Source: Nymphaea colorata (Eukaryota > Streptophyta > Magnoliopsida > Nymphaeales > Nymphaeaceae). From it: 64,000 nucleotides of DNA. Every line of letters starts with the position of its first letter. The stretch's first letter is position 1. The position numbers and the translations under genes are program-made. The notes under the pieces were generated by a model, which did no database searches, was not told the DNA's origin, and worked only from the letters and a program-made list of their open reading frames with translations. Location of the stretch: the NCBI RefSeq assembly GCF_008831285.2, contig NC_045141.1, forward strand, positions 15,240,106 to 15,304,105. The letters are read 5' to 3'. Positions 43,932-55,407 of the stretch are shown here, piece after piece.

Positions 43932-46476
43932 GGGCCAGTTTGATTGTCGGGTGAAATTTAACACAGTAAATTTATCATGGTAAATTTTTCTAAAAAAATT
44001 TACAGGATGAAATTTCTCTCTCTTCTAATCTGAGACCCTGTTTGATGCACAGGAAGAATTTACCATGGTAAATTTAACCATGTTTGATGCACAGGAAGAA
44101 TTTAACATGGTAAATTTAACCTTGTTTGATGCAAAGGAAGAATTTAACGTGGTAAATATTGTTTTTTTTGTGTCTTCTCCTCTCCAAATTTGACATGGAA
44201 ATAAATTGGAAGATGATCTTCCAAAACAACAAAATGTTTAGGCTGTATTCCCTACCATCCAGAAAACAACAAGAACAAAATGTTAAGGGTGTATTCTCTA
44301 CCATCCAGAAAACAACAAAATGCACAGGGTACCGACAACAGATTTATGTTAAAAAAAAACACAGTTAAAACCATGACATCCAACAGTGCAATATAGTTGT
44401 CAAAATAAAATTTATAACAATAACAAAGTTATACCTACAAAAGTACATGTCTAATCCGATATGTTTCAAGGTAAAATGGAAGAAAAAAAAAACAGCATAG
44501 AAGCCTAAAAGGGCACAATTTTTGAAGATCAGTATCACAAAAGATCTTCATAGATTTATGCCGAAGACATTCATTCTGCAATCCCCGTAAAAAGTCTGCA
44601 AATTTGATTCAGACTCATTTAAATGCGAAGATAAATATCCCCTGGCAAGCAAAATGTGTTATTTTTTCCAAAAGGCATCCTCTTTCCTCGTGTGCAACAG
44701 CCCCCCCCCCCCCCCCCCCCCCCCCAACAAAGACTTCTATATAGATTTTCTGTAAAAAATATTCAAAAATATTTGTTCTATGCTACTTTTAAAACAGAAA
44801 GGAACAAAGAACAGAGAAAACTATTCAAATATCAAAATTTGTAATAGATCACGAGCAGGCCTTCTCATGATGAGACCTACCGGTCTGGAAATGATGAAAC
44901 TAAGTTTCTTCGGAGAAGCAGATTCCTTTAGAATTTGAATTTAGTTCAGTTCGACTAAAAATTTTTCTTGATCATATAGATGACAATTGCATGTTGTGGC
45001 GAAGCTTTTAGAAGAATGGAAGTGCTGTTTGGTCATGTGTAATTCAAAAGGCAGCAGTTCATGCAGAATGGTGGCTGGGAATGTCTATTGTTTCATGAAG
45101 AGTCGTCAGTTATTATTGCAGGATTCAGCTTGAGACTGGAACTGAAATATCCTGAACAGATTCAGGAGCTACCGGAATCTGATTTGCAGAGCAGATTATG
45201 GAGATCGTTAACAGATTGCTCTGTTATATTTAGCTACAGAGATGTAGTCTAGTGGAAAGTGATTTACTCCTCAGGAACCTGTTGCAGAGGTTGATCATAG
45301 AGTATAGATCATGCCGTGGACCTGTTGTTGTTCAAGAAAATGTACCACAATCCTCTACAATTTGGATGCCGCAAGCAATTAAGCTTTTGGATGTTCAAGG
45401 AGAATGTCTTAGAATCCTCTACGTTTAACTTTGCTTCTTTCATTTCATCGGAAATTTACATCTTTCAATTAAACAATGAGTACCTAACAGTGGAACACTT
45501 GTTACCCCAAGGGGGTTTGTTATCATGAGGCAGACAGGTTACTTGCTGGTGTCTTCTGATCCGAGGGCCACAAGCTATGTCTTGGGCAGGTTTGCTGTAC
45601 TTTAAGTAGGGAGCCAATAGATTATCACATGTTTCTTACACAACCCGCAATTTGCTAATTTTTAGAAACTCAGAACATGTTTTCCATCTGCATAAGACAA
45701 TGAAGAGCAATAGCAATAGCAAGGGACACAGCAATAGCAGGAGACAGCAAGGCAATAGCAAGGTTGAGAATACGAGAGTAATAGCAATAGCAAGGGACAC
45801 AGCAATAGCAAGAGACTTATTTTGTCTTACGATGATCTTATAGTGATAGAAGCAATAGCAAGAGAGAAAGGGAGACAACGAGAGCAATGTTTAAAAACAG
45901 AGAAAAAATCGTTTTGGGTGTTTCTGAAAGGGACGCAGCGATAGAGGAACCCTTACTTGAGAGCAGCGACTGTGGCGTTGGCGAACCAGCAGAGGAGCGG
46001 AGCGATGACGGCGGAGAGGAGGAGCGGCGACCGTGGCGGTGGAGGATGCTGCCCTGTCTTCCCTGCCGGTGAGATGCCAAAGAAGAACAAGTTACGGCAA
46101 CAGAGAAAGGGAGAAAGGGAAGGCATCAAAGAGCAAGAGAGAAAGGGAGAAAGAGAACCGGCAGAGGAGCGGAGCTGTGACGGTGAGTGCGGTGATGGCA
46201 AAGTGGCGACGGTGAGAGCGGCCTCTGGTGCAATGGTGAGAAGGCAACGGTGAGAAGTTTTTGCGAGGGAGGAGGAGCTGCGAATGCAGGAATTTGTTTC
46301 GATATGCGACGGTCACAAAGCATTTCGAGCGGGTGAAATTTCACCCGCTCGCTTATACGTTAAATGGGGTGAATTTCACCCCGTTTGATGCATTTTAGGT
46401 CGGGCGGGTGAAATTTCACCCGCCCGTACCGTTTTTTGCCTCCCCTCTCATTTTACCTCGGCTATCAAATGGAGCC
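43932..46476. mobile_element. PIF/Harbinger-like non-autonomous element
   Basis: Starts GGGCCAGTTTGATTGTCGGG and ends, read in reverse, GGCTCCATTTGATAGCCGAG, with TTA on both sides (43929-43931 and 46477-46479). A 3-bp TTA duplication and GG(G)CC..TTTGAT-type ends fit PIF/Harbinger elements. Three repeats of a unit of about 45 bases containing GTTTGATGCA(C/A)AGGAAGAA occur near the left end. The inside has no recognisable transposase or Myb-like partner; frames such as 45061-45252 are unknown. A 25-base C run lies at 44701-44725, and AGCAATAGCAA repeats at 45700-45880. The paralogous locus at 37.19 kb lacks the element. Confidence 0.75.
46326..46426. repeat. Nested perfect palindromes at the element's right end
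   Basis: Positions 46326-46351 and 46401-46426 are each 26-base perfect palindromes sharing the core GGGTGAAATTTCACCC. A third, 46366-46382 (GGGGTGAATTTCACCCC), is a palindrome around one central base. They resemble the inner end repeats to which transposases bind; this role is inference. Confidence 0.9.
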
Positions 46477-46484
46477 TTATGTGC

Positions 46485-46790
46485 AATAGTCGAGGTAGTT
46501 ACAAATGAGTTGTTATAGTGGTGCTTAACAAAGATTCATTGATAAAAATTAAAGGGGCCTAATTTTAAAAAATATTTAAAGGAAACGAATCCATTTTTGG
46601 TTTGTGGTTCTATAAGACCCTGGTTGAGAAACTTCGTTGTTGGCCCAACAGTTTAAACTGCGCTGTTAGGCTGCGAATGCTGCTCGCAGAACAACATAAA
46701 ACCCTGAGTACAGAAACTCTACAACAAGGGCTTATGTCTACTTTAACTTATGCAGTGGCTTCATACTCACGGCAATCGAACTAATAACTG
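46485..46790 (+). repeat. Duplicated segment (partner 37190-37500)
   Basis: Second copy of the 300-base segment. It continues into TTCATACTCACGGCAATCGA and then the cytochrome c fragment, which suggests this part was a promoter-side region joined to two different genes. Confidence 0.85.
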
Positions 46791-46822
46791 CCTTCAGGAT
46801 TAGGGCTAAGGGATTCTGAGAG

Positions 46823-46934
46823 ATGGCGTCGTTTGTTGTGGCTCCGCCGGGGGATGCGAAGGCGGGGGAGAAGATCTTTAAGACGAAGTGCGCTCGGTGC
46901 CATACCGTCGACAAGGCTGCTAGCCATAAGCAAG
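46823..46934 (+). pseudogene. CYTC: Cytochrome c exon 1, copy 1
   Basis: Mitochondrial cytochrome c carries electrons between complexes III and IV. The exon reads [20 protein letters not shown] then [17 protein letters not shown], with the heme-attachment motif CARCH (residues 23-27). The normal plant start is MASF.EAPPG. It ends AAGCAAG/GT at the conserved plant intron position. What follows is intron sequence, and exon 2 (starting at the GPNLNGLFGR part) is not found, so it cannot make the protein. Confidence 0.93.
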
Positions 46935-47080
46935 GTTTGTGTGGCCGGCACGCTCCTCTTACTAGCATGTTCTTCTTATCCTCCTCCTTCGTGAGTTTCC
47001 TTTCCTTTTCGGCTGAGGATTTGTTTCTTTTTTTTTTACTAATATCTGGCTTCAGGGTTAGGGCTAAGGGATTCTGACAG

Positions 47081-47192
47081 ATGGCGTCGTTTGCGAAGGC
47101 TCCGTGGGGGGATGTGAAGGCGGGGGAGAAGACCTTCAAGACGAAGTGTGCTCGGTGCCATACCGTCGACAAGGCTGCTAGCCATAAGCAAG
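47081..47192 (+). pseudogene. CYTC: Cytochrome c exon 1, copy 2
   Basis: Tandem copy 258 bases downstream: [20 protein letters not shown] then [17 protein letters not shown] and the same donor site. The upstream 40 bases (GTTAGGGCTAAGGGATTCTG) and part of the following intron are also duplicated. Differences such as PPG to PWG are at conserved places, so selection seems lost. No exon 2 follows. Confidence 0.93.
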
Positions 47193-47309
47193 GTTCGTGT
47201 GGCCGGCGTGCTCCTCTTACTAGCTTGTTCTTCTTATCCTCCTTTAACTTATGCAGTGGCTTCATACTCACGGAAATCGAACTAATAACTGGCCTCCTAT
47301 TAATTGCTG

Positions 47310-47645
47310 GTTCAACCAGCTACGCTGAATAAAGGATCAAAGCAATCCATTTGCATGACGAAATCCTGAAAGATTTTACATACTGACTACTTTACATAAT
47401 TTTCAAAAGTATCAAATGTCAATCAATGGACAACAATGGGATAATACATTTAAAACATTGATATGAAAGAACAGAACTGATGGCGCTTGAGTAGTGAGCG
47501 AGAGAGCGTGGGAGGTAGTGAGTGTGGAGGTAGTGAGTGAGAGAGCGTGGGAGGGGGTCACGGTCGCAGGAGGAGGCTCCATGGGGGTCCTTCCCCACAG
47601 GAGCGAGCATGAGGAGTCAAGGCGAGCGAGCGTGAGTCAAGGGGA
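47310..47645. other. Gene-free stretch with GAGCG-type repeats
   Basis: A purine-rich patch at 47490-47660 repeats GTGAGTGAGAGAGCGTGGGA and related words. No gene is seen. It precedes the LINE. Confidence 0.5.
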
Positions 47646-49523
47646 GTGAGCGTGAGGAGGAGGAGGAGGAGCGTGGAAGCAGGGGAGACTCCATGGAGGT
47701 CTTTCCCCAGCGGTGGGCTTCCAGAGATGGAGATGGAGCAGGAGGTGGCGCCTGCGCTGACTGGCTGTGCACCTATGGAAGAGGGAATTCTGCTGATTGG
47801 GGACTCCTACTGCATTACAGGTAAGGCTCCACTTCATTCCCCTTTATGGGTTAATGATAGGGTAGATCTTGTGCCTCCTCTTCTGCCCTCCTTTAGTAAT
47901 GGGGAATCTGAGGAGTAGATGATTGGAGGTGAAGCAGTCTTTGCAATTGGGGACAGGAAATTTCCTATAGGGAATGCTTGCTGCGAAGAGGGAAAAAGTA
48001 TCCAGGGTGAGGCAGTGGGTGATCCAGCCACATTTGGCAGTGTGGGCAGAAGAGGGCTTTCTCAGCCTCCATCATGGGCGGACCGTGTTGCAGGGCATGG
48101 TTCTACCCATGAAGAGGATCTGCCTCCCTTAAAAGTTATTCTCGGTAAGGGTCCGCCAAGAATAGTAGTGACTGAGGAAGTCCTCCAAAGCATGACAAAA
48201 TCCTTTCAGTAGTCGGTAGTTTGTTGTTTCATGGGTTCAACATCTAAAGTCAGTGGAAACATCTCTAAGCTCATCTCTGGCCTGCTTACGCAATGGTTGG
48301 GAAGAATATCTCCTCAAATCTCCCTTCTCAATAAAGGAGATTTTCTGATTCGAGTGACCAGCGAAGAAGAACTCAACTTGGTATTGAAAAAACGAGTTTG
48401 GAAAGTGGGTGGTAGGGTTCTGGTGGCTGCCAAATAGAGCCCCGGCCAACCACTTGAGATTAATCCTAGCACTAACGCTCCTTTGTGGGTGAGGCTACCA
48501 GGTCTTCCACCATATTTTTGGAATGCTCGAATCTTCAAAGCAGTGGCAACGGGATTACAAGGTGATTTCCTTGAGGCAAACACTCCTACGGTGCAAATGT
48601 CCCGCACTAACTTTGCTCGCATCCTTTTGGATCTTCCCATCCAATTTGATCTCCCACCAGAGGTAGAGATTGACTTGGGAGGTGGCCATATCCTGGCGCA
48701 AGCAACCGTTTATGAAGGTCGCCTCTGTTTCTGCCATATGTGTGGTGTGAACTCTCATCCACCGGAGAAATGCCCTAAAATTCTTAACACAAAAGTGAAA
48801 GGCGTTCCTAGAATTTTGGAGGTTGGCCACATGGTCACTGGAATTACTCTCAATGGAGGAAATGGACCATCAAGCGGGACACCATTGGAGTAGCTTGTTG
48901 CAGCCAATAGGTTTGAAGTGTTAGCAGAAACAGAGGAAGATCATGGCCCTCAGGACAAAACCAACGAGAGGCCAGAAAAGTTACCTCAGAAGTCAGAGCA
49001 AGAAAGTTCTGCCCCTCTTCGTGCATCCAGAGGAAAAAGGGACAAAAAAAAATTGCCTAATTCAGCGAAAGATCAAGACAACAGTCACATATCCCCTGTG
49101 CTCCTCCCCAATTCTTTCGCCTCCAAGCCTCCTGATGTGCAGGACTTCCCTTTTGATGTCCCTCCAGGGTTTTCCTTTTCTTCTTCTAGTCAACCGGGGC
49201 AAGATGGAGTTGTCAGTCTTTCGAGTAAACTTGGCGCTACTGAGGAATCCACGTCATGGGCATTCAGTTTAAGCCGTGATGCTAAACACATAAGTCGGGG
49301 GAGGGGAAGCAGGGGGAGCAAAGGTCGGAACATCGCAAAGGACAAATCTAACTTTAATCTGCTCTTGCATGAAGACCTTGAAGGAGTGGGCAGCAAACGT
49401 AAAAGGACTTGCTATGGAATCTTTTCGCTGGATTTCATCCTAAACCCCCAAGTTCACCCCTGGAGAGCCCTATGGGGGGAGTCTAAGGAGGGTGAGATGC
49501 CCATTCCAGATTCTCTTCCATGA
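47646..49523 (+). pseudogene. LINE ORF1 (DUF4283 and zinc knuckle), broken
   Basis: Plant L1-type elements have an ORF1 with an RRM-like DUF4283 domain and a CCHC knuckle that binds RNA. Here: WADRVAGHGS, PPRIVVTEEVLQSMTKSF (48150-48210), then a stop, FLIRVTSEEELNLVLKKRVW and RVLVAAK (a stop, where Trp is usual, precedes SPGQPLEINPSTNAPLWVRL), and the knuckle CHMCGVNSHPPEKC (about 48732-48773). A Ser/Lys-rich tail follows. Several stops are where Gln or Trp codons would be expected. Confidence 0.88.
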
Positions 49524-50166
49524 ATTTCATGTCATTCCAGATTCTCTTCCAGCTTATTATGAAGAACTATGGTATAGTTTCCAATTCTCACATGGCCTCT
49601 GGGGTTGCCCGTATTCTCTGTGCATGGGATCCAGCAAGACTAAAAGCTCAAGTTGTGGTGATAGATCATTGTTGGATTTTCTTAAAATGTTCTACGAGAG
49701 GCTCCCAGGAAATTTTGTATGTGGGAGGTATCTATCTTCCCACAAACCCATATGCTAGACAGGTAAATTTCAGAAACTTCGTTCTCTCCTTCAACATCTT
49801 CAAGAACCTACCTTGTTGATGGGTGATTTTAATTGCATGTTGGGCCCACAAGACAAAACTGGCAATAGTCCCTCACCTTTTTCCTGCAACAATTTTGCCT
49901 CTTTCTTGGCGAGCAATAGCTTTAATCCCCTGGTGGATCCTAAAAGGACCTTCACTTGGACTAATAACCACAGAAACAGAGAAACCATCTTCTGCAGGTT
50001 GGATTGGTGCCTGTTGAACTCGACATGGCGTCAGCAATGGTCAGGGAGAAATCAACTGAAAGTGGTGATTCGATCTTCGTCTGATCATTGGCCTCTTGCC
50101 TTTTCGTCATCCTTGTCAAATATCGGTCACCCTCGCCCTAGACTTTTCAAGTTTTTTAGTAGCTAG
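49524..50166 (+). pseudogene. LINE ORF2 endonuclease, N-terminus missing
   Basis: Part of the endonuclease/exonuclease/phosphatase domain that nicks target DNA. Visible are ARILCAWDPARLKAQVVVID and VGGIYLPTNPYARQ in one frame, then MGDFNCMLGPQDKTG, TFTWTNNHRN and RSSSDHWPLAF in another. GDFN and SDH are the catalytic motifs. The expected N-terminal part with the WN and E motifs is not present, so ORF1 and ORF2 are joined by a deletion. Confidence 0.85.
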
Positions 50167-51600
50167 GCTCGAGTACCTGAGAGCCACAGGATTGTGGCTG
50201 AAGCTTGGTCTCACCGTGATTTGGGCTGCCCCCTAATTACGGTTATCATGAAGCTTGAAAGAGTAAGGAAAGATTTATCTAGATAGTACAAACACCAGGT
50301 TGGGGACATGGATATTCGCATCAACGGCCTAAAACAGTCATTTGAGGACACCTAAATCAGATGTGAAGTGGGGGATAGTTCTGCGGTGCCGGTGGAAATG
50401 TTGCTTAGGCAAGAGTTGTCGACTGCACTTTTGGAAGAAGAAAGTCAGTGGAGACAAAAGGCTAGGATTAAATGGCTTCGAGAGGAGGACGGTAATACGG
50501 CTTTTTTCCAAAGAGTGGTGAAGGGGCGTCATGTCAAAAACCAAATCCTCACAATGGTAGAAGGTGGCTTGGAGTATGAGGACCAAGTTATGATTCAACA
50601 AATATGTTTCAACTATTTTTCTAGTCTCCTTGGCACTACGGAAGGCTCAGGTGAGATCATTCCAGGTTTATGGGATGGTGACGTCGTGTCAGAGACTGAA
50701 AACCAAAGTCTATTTAAACCGGTCACTAGAGAGGGAGTGAAACAGGTGGTTTTCGAGTCTCACCCAGACAGCGCTCTGGGGCCAGATGGTTTCCCTGCCT
50801 CTTTCTTTAGATCTTATTGGAATATAGTCTCAGACGATATTTTTGAGGTTATGTGTAGCTTTATGAATTCAGGGAGGCTTGTTAAGAAGATTAACATATC
50901 TATGATAGCTCTTATTCCAAAACATGAGAGCGCCAGAAGGGTCACCGAGTTTCGCCCGATTGCGCTATGCAATTCTTTGTATAAATTCATGTCTAAATTG
51001 CTGGCCAATAGGATGAAAAGCATACTCGCAAGGATTATTGGCAAGGAGCAGTGTGCGTTTATCCTGGGTAGGTCTATTTATGAAAATGTTATTTTAGCTC
51101 ATGAAGTTGTTCACTCGTTACAACCTTCCAAGAGGCCATCTTGCTACTTAAACCTTGACTTGTCTAAAGCATATGATTTGGTTAATTGGAAATTCCTTGA
51201 AAATGCTTTGCTTAAGGTGGGTTTTTCAGTTCCGTGGGTCGCGCGTGTCATGTCTTGTGTCACCTTTGCCGCTGCTTCGGTCTTGGTTAATGAGGTTCAA
51301 GGTGAGTATTTTTATCTTGCCCGTGGGCTTCGCCAGGGAGATCCACTATCTCCTTATATCTTCATTGTCATTATGAAAATTTTCAGCAGAGCTATCTTTG
51401 GGAGGATGGCGGACCGCTTGTTTAGGCCCCCCTCATACCTCGTGTGGGTTGTGCTCCCCCGTTCCTTGCCTTTGCAGATGATGTACTCATTTTCAGCGAC
51501 ATTTCTCATGCTTCAATAGAGTAAGTGCAAGAAATTTTGCGGCTCCTTGTGACTCATGCTGGTCTGAAGGTTAACTCCCAAAAATCTAACATTTATTTTT
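50167..51600 (+). pseudogene. LINE reverse transcriptase, frameshifted
   Basis: A 383-residue frame (50368-51519) reads IKWLREEDGNTAFFQRVVKG, SALGPDGFPASFFRSYWNIV, ALIPKHESARRVTEFRPIAL, LNLDLSKAYDLVNWKFLENA (first catalytic Asp) and GLRQGDPLSPYIFIVIM. The frame shifts after about 51420; the catalytic FADD (51471-51482) is in another frame, followed by VLIFSDISHASIE and a stop. The order and motifs fit the non-LTR reverse transcriptase of plant L1 elements. Confidence 0.95.
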
Positions 51601-53500
51601 CTGATGCAGTGTCGGCTGAGGCGAAAGACAGGATTTGTGCCTCTTGGGTGGACTTGTGATACACTGCCTACGTCATACCTTGGGCTGCCTTTGTTCGCTG
51701 GTAAACTTAAGGATGAATGGTGTCAACCACTCATCAACAAGGTCGAAAAACGGCTTTCTTTGTGGAAGTCGGCCACCCTCTCCTATGCTGGCTGACTATG
51801 CCTCCTCAAACACGTCCTTAGCAGCGTTATTGGCTTCTGGTCGTCAGTCTTTTCCCTTCCTAACAAGGTGTCCGGTCTACTTGCTGCATCTATGGCCAAT
51901 TTCTTATGGGGAGGGGAGGGGAACTCTAGAGCTAGGCACCTTATTGCTTGGGACCAAGTTTGTAAACCTTACTTTGATGGAGGTGTGGGATTACCACGTC
52001 TCGAAGAATGGTCAAATGTGTGCCAGGTAAAATGGTCTCTTTCCATCTGTGCTCATGATGTAAATTGGGCCAAATTTTGCCACAAGAAATATGTTACTCC
52101 TAAGAGTTTATGGATCATTAAGCCCAAAGCGAAACAATCTTGGTTTTTTAGAAACTGCATTATGTCCTGGTATCCTGTTAAGGGAAATGTTGTGTGGCAG
52201 ATTGGCAGAGGTGAGATAAGCTATTGGTATGAAAATTGGGGAGGTCAGGTTCTGACTGATGCCCTCCTAGAAGAAGAACTTTTATTTCTCTAGAACAATG
52301 ACCATCCAGCAAATTTTGGATTCTGATTTTTTTTCCTTGTTCCTCAATTCGGCACAGTTCTTCGTAGGCTTCACATGCCCAAACCTCAATAGGGAAGTGG
52401 ACTGGATGTTCTTCATTATGGTGGGAGGCCTGTGAAGCGAAAGTGAGAGATACATGGGAGGATATTAGAGAGAAGTGGCCCATGGAAACTTGGAGGGAAC
52501 TCATTTGGAACAAAGATGTTCATCCTCGGGGCCGTTGGTTCACTTACATTGCTCTAAATGGTCGTCTTCCTACTCAAGATAGAAAAAAGAAGAGGGGACT
52601 TTCCCTACCAAATAGGTGTCCTATTTGCACCATTGCTAAAGAATCAAATGGGCATGTGTTGCTGGAATGCCGCCTTGCTAGGAAAACATGGAATTTGGTC
52701 TCTAAAAATTTTGGAAAGAAATTTTTGGGAGGAAGAAGTATCATTGATGAATTAAAGCGTTGGTACAGTTGTAGCTTCAAGAGAGGTTGGGTCACTCGAT
52801 GTTGGAGGATTTGCTTTCAAACTGTAATTTGCAGTATATGGAAGTAGAGAAACAAGCGATTTCATGCGGGAGATAGCAGATCTGTAGATTTCATGAGCTC
52901 GCAGACATGTTTGGATTGTGTCAACAGCTTTGCCGCCCTCCTTGTTAGCCAGCCATAGGAACTTTTGGAAATGCGGTTTTGGACTAGTTTTGGCATTCTT
53001 CCGGGCAAAGGTAAATGGTGCTTGCTGGGTTGCGGTTAAGGCAGCCCAAGGTAATCCAAATAGCATCTAGGAAATCTAATGGTGCTTGCTGGGTTGCGGT
53101 TAAGGTAAATGGAGTCAAAGATGTTTTTGACATTGATAATCCTTTCAGTCGTAGATCGATATCTCCTTTTCCTGAGACAGAAATGTTAGCTTGGACGCTT
53201 CTTCATTTTGACTTGAATTGTTGCTCACTCGTTATCATTAGTGCTAACAACAGGAAATGGGAACTCTCTTAGTTCTCTTATTGCAGGTAGAGGGCGAAAT
53301 GGAGCTGCCCCCCAAATCGTGGTTAACAAAGTTCAACTTTTCCGCATCACAAATGAAAATCCAGATGTGCATACTCTTTCATTGTTGCCATTAGTTTGAG
53401 GTTCATTGTTTTCTCTTGTGCAAGTTACCGCAATTTTTGTTAGTTCCCATGTAAATATTGTTTTTTGGCACTGTTGGATTAATAAAATTTATGGAGGAGT
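51601..53500 (+). pseudogene. LINE C-terminal zf-RVT region and 3' end
   Basis: Reads LGLPLFAGKLKDEWCQPLIN, then ANFLWGGEGNSRARHLIAWD, VWQIGRGEISYWYENW, and the zf-RVT zinc finger CPICTIAKESNGHVLLEC followed by RLARKTWNL (ORF 52443-52847). Frames are split by several shifts. A short duplication (about 55 bases) of TGGTGCTTGCTGGGTTGCGG lies at 53017 and 53078. CACTGTTGGATTAATAAAAT (53469-53488) is the likely 3' end; no poly-A tail or target duplication was found. Confidence 0.9.
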
Positions 53501-54632
53501 CCTCCAGCAGGTTTGATGCGGAAAGAACAGAACTTGAAATTTTCGCAACCGCCTGCAAATTAATTATTCATTTACTTCACCAATTCCTTCTTTCAGTAAA
53601 CATTTTCTATTATTTATTTCACTTTGTATACTTAGTCAACTCCACCAAATTGCTGCGCATGTGATCGTTCAACTTGGATACATAAAATTGTTCTTTGTTG
53701 TCATCCGACTTCATGCTCAACAACCAGCACAAGCGGAGAGCCTTCATTTCAAAGTTTTCATTACTGAATTGCTTCAACCATTCCAAAAGGCATGGAATAC
53801 TTTAAATTTATTATGGTTCGTTTGAATTGTGTGTATATTCAACTCCTTGGAAGACCACTCCCCATTTCAGTTTAATTAAAATGTGAATTGAATCGTCTAT
53901 TTTTTTAATCAAAAAGATAGTCCATAGTCAAACATGACCACGTCATCTTTCTCATAGACCCTAAACCATAATAAATTTGAATTTAATTATTCTAACCATA
54001 GCAAACCGTAAAACTTCAGACATTTGTTAAGTAAATTTTAACTTATTTTAAATGAAGAAATAATATCATGTAAATATAATAGCAGAAAAGGCTTAATGAA
54101 AATAACTACTAGTATTTTCAGAACAAACTTTGTATAGCATAATTATATTAAAAAGTTGAACTTAGTTGTATTCGAATAATCATCGACGATTACTATTTGA
54201 GACTCTGAATCTCTTGAATACTCATTTTTGTAGTTTAGACTCAAAATGCATACTTTCGATAACCTTTTTGCTATCCAAACAAAATGTTAAACTAAACCAG
54301 ACGAGAAAACTTTAATAATTAATTAAATTATTTGATCTAATAAACTATAAAACATAAATTAATGCAATCTACAAAAAAGTTATATCGAAGTAATTTTTTT
54401 AACTAACATTGAGTATATACATTTAATATGAAAAAATTGTGAAAATAATAAAAAAATATTCTTTGAATTAAGTAGATGATTATCGAAACAAACATGGATC
54501 TATATGACTACATGCGAGAATCCAAGATATTTACCAAACTCTCTGCCAAATGGATGTAGACGCTATGAAAAGAAAATTCAGACCCAAATCTGATCTACTA
54601 GTTCTTATTTGATATAAATTAGCATTCCTTAA
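53501..54632. other. AT-rich gene-free stretch
   Basis: No gene, RNA or clear repeat seen. Confidence 0.5.
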
Positions 54633-54965
54633 ATGAATCTGGGTTGCCAGCCAATGGGATTCAGTCATTCTGATCTTGTGTACGGAAACTTGTTCCATTT
54701 CACTTCATTGGTTCAGTTCAGTTTGAAGACTAATCTGGTTCCAAGTATGAAACCCTTGTTCAATCCTAGAACCAATCTTAATGCCCCAGGCCAAGTCCAA
54801 AGTATAAATCAAAGTCCAATTTCTATGGAAGTATGTATGAGTCTAAACATTCCAGATATAAACGACAATATGATCCATAATGCTTTATCGGATCAAAGGG
54901 AAGTAGGTACTCAAGCCCAAGAATTAAACCTAAACCACATGCCCAAATTGGACCAAACAATTTAG
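54633..54965 (+). other. Unrecognised 110-residue open frame
   Basis: Begins MNLGCQPMGFSHSDLVYGNL and ends NHMPKLDQTI. It has no motif I know, no signal peptide or obvious membrane segment, and lies in AT-rich DNA without neighbours. Asn- and Gln-rich make-up fits chance translation of AT-rich DNA. Reported only because it is among the longer unexplained frames here. Confidence 0.15.
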
Positions 54966-55407
54966 AACCCTAAATTCCAAATTCCTAAAAATTCAAAATC
55001 CAAATGTCCGACCCAAGCATTATAGGGATGACCGAAATACGATCCATGCGGCTATGCACTCAAGCCTCAAAGATGGTTTATTTAAGTAGTATATATGAGA
55101 ATAAATTGAAATCATAATTCACAAATGTATAAGGCTTTTCAACTTCATGGCTTCTCTTTTTCCTTTCTACCTTTTCCAAAACTGTAGGTTAGGGTTTTCC
55201 TATGCCATCGTAAGCTTACCAAAATTATACTCATTGTTTACCCCTCTCTCTCTCTCTCTCTCTATTGCCATCGTCCTCCTCTCCATTCCAGCAGTCCAGC
55301 ACTTGTGTTGTTTAGAGTTAGTCTTATAAAGTACTTTTGTTTTTTTGGTATTCTGTTCTTTCAAAGAGTAGGTGTTTTGCTCTTTCAAAGAGTAGTTTTC
55401 ACCATAG
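54966..55407. other. Gene-free stretch with CT microsatellite
   Basis: A pure (CT)n run lies at about 55243-55263. The word TCTTTCAAAGAGTAG is repeated at 55357 and 55382. No gene is seen. Confidence 0.5.

Noticed and set aside
45061-45252. Transposase remains inside the Harbinger-like element
   Set aside because: No DDE or Myb/SANT motif could be read in any frame between 44.2 and 46.3 kb.
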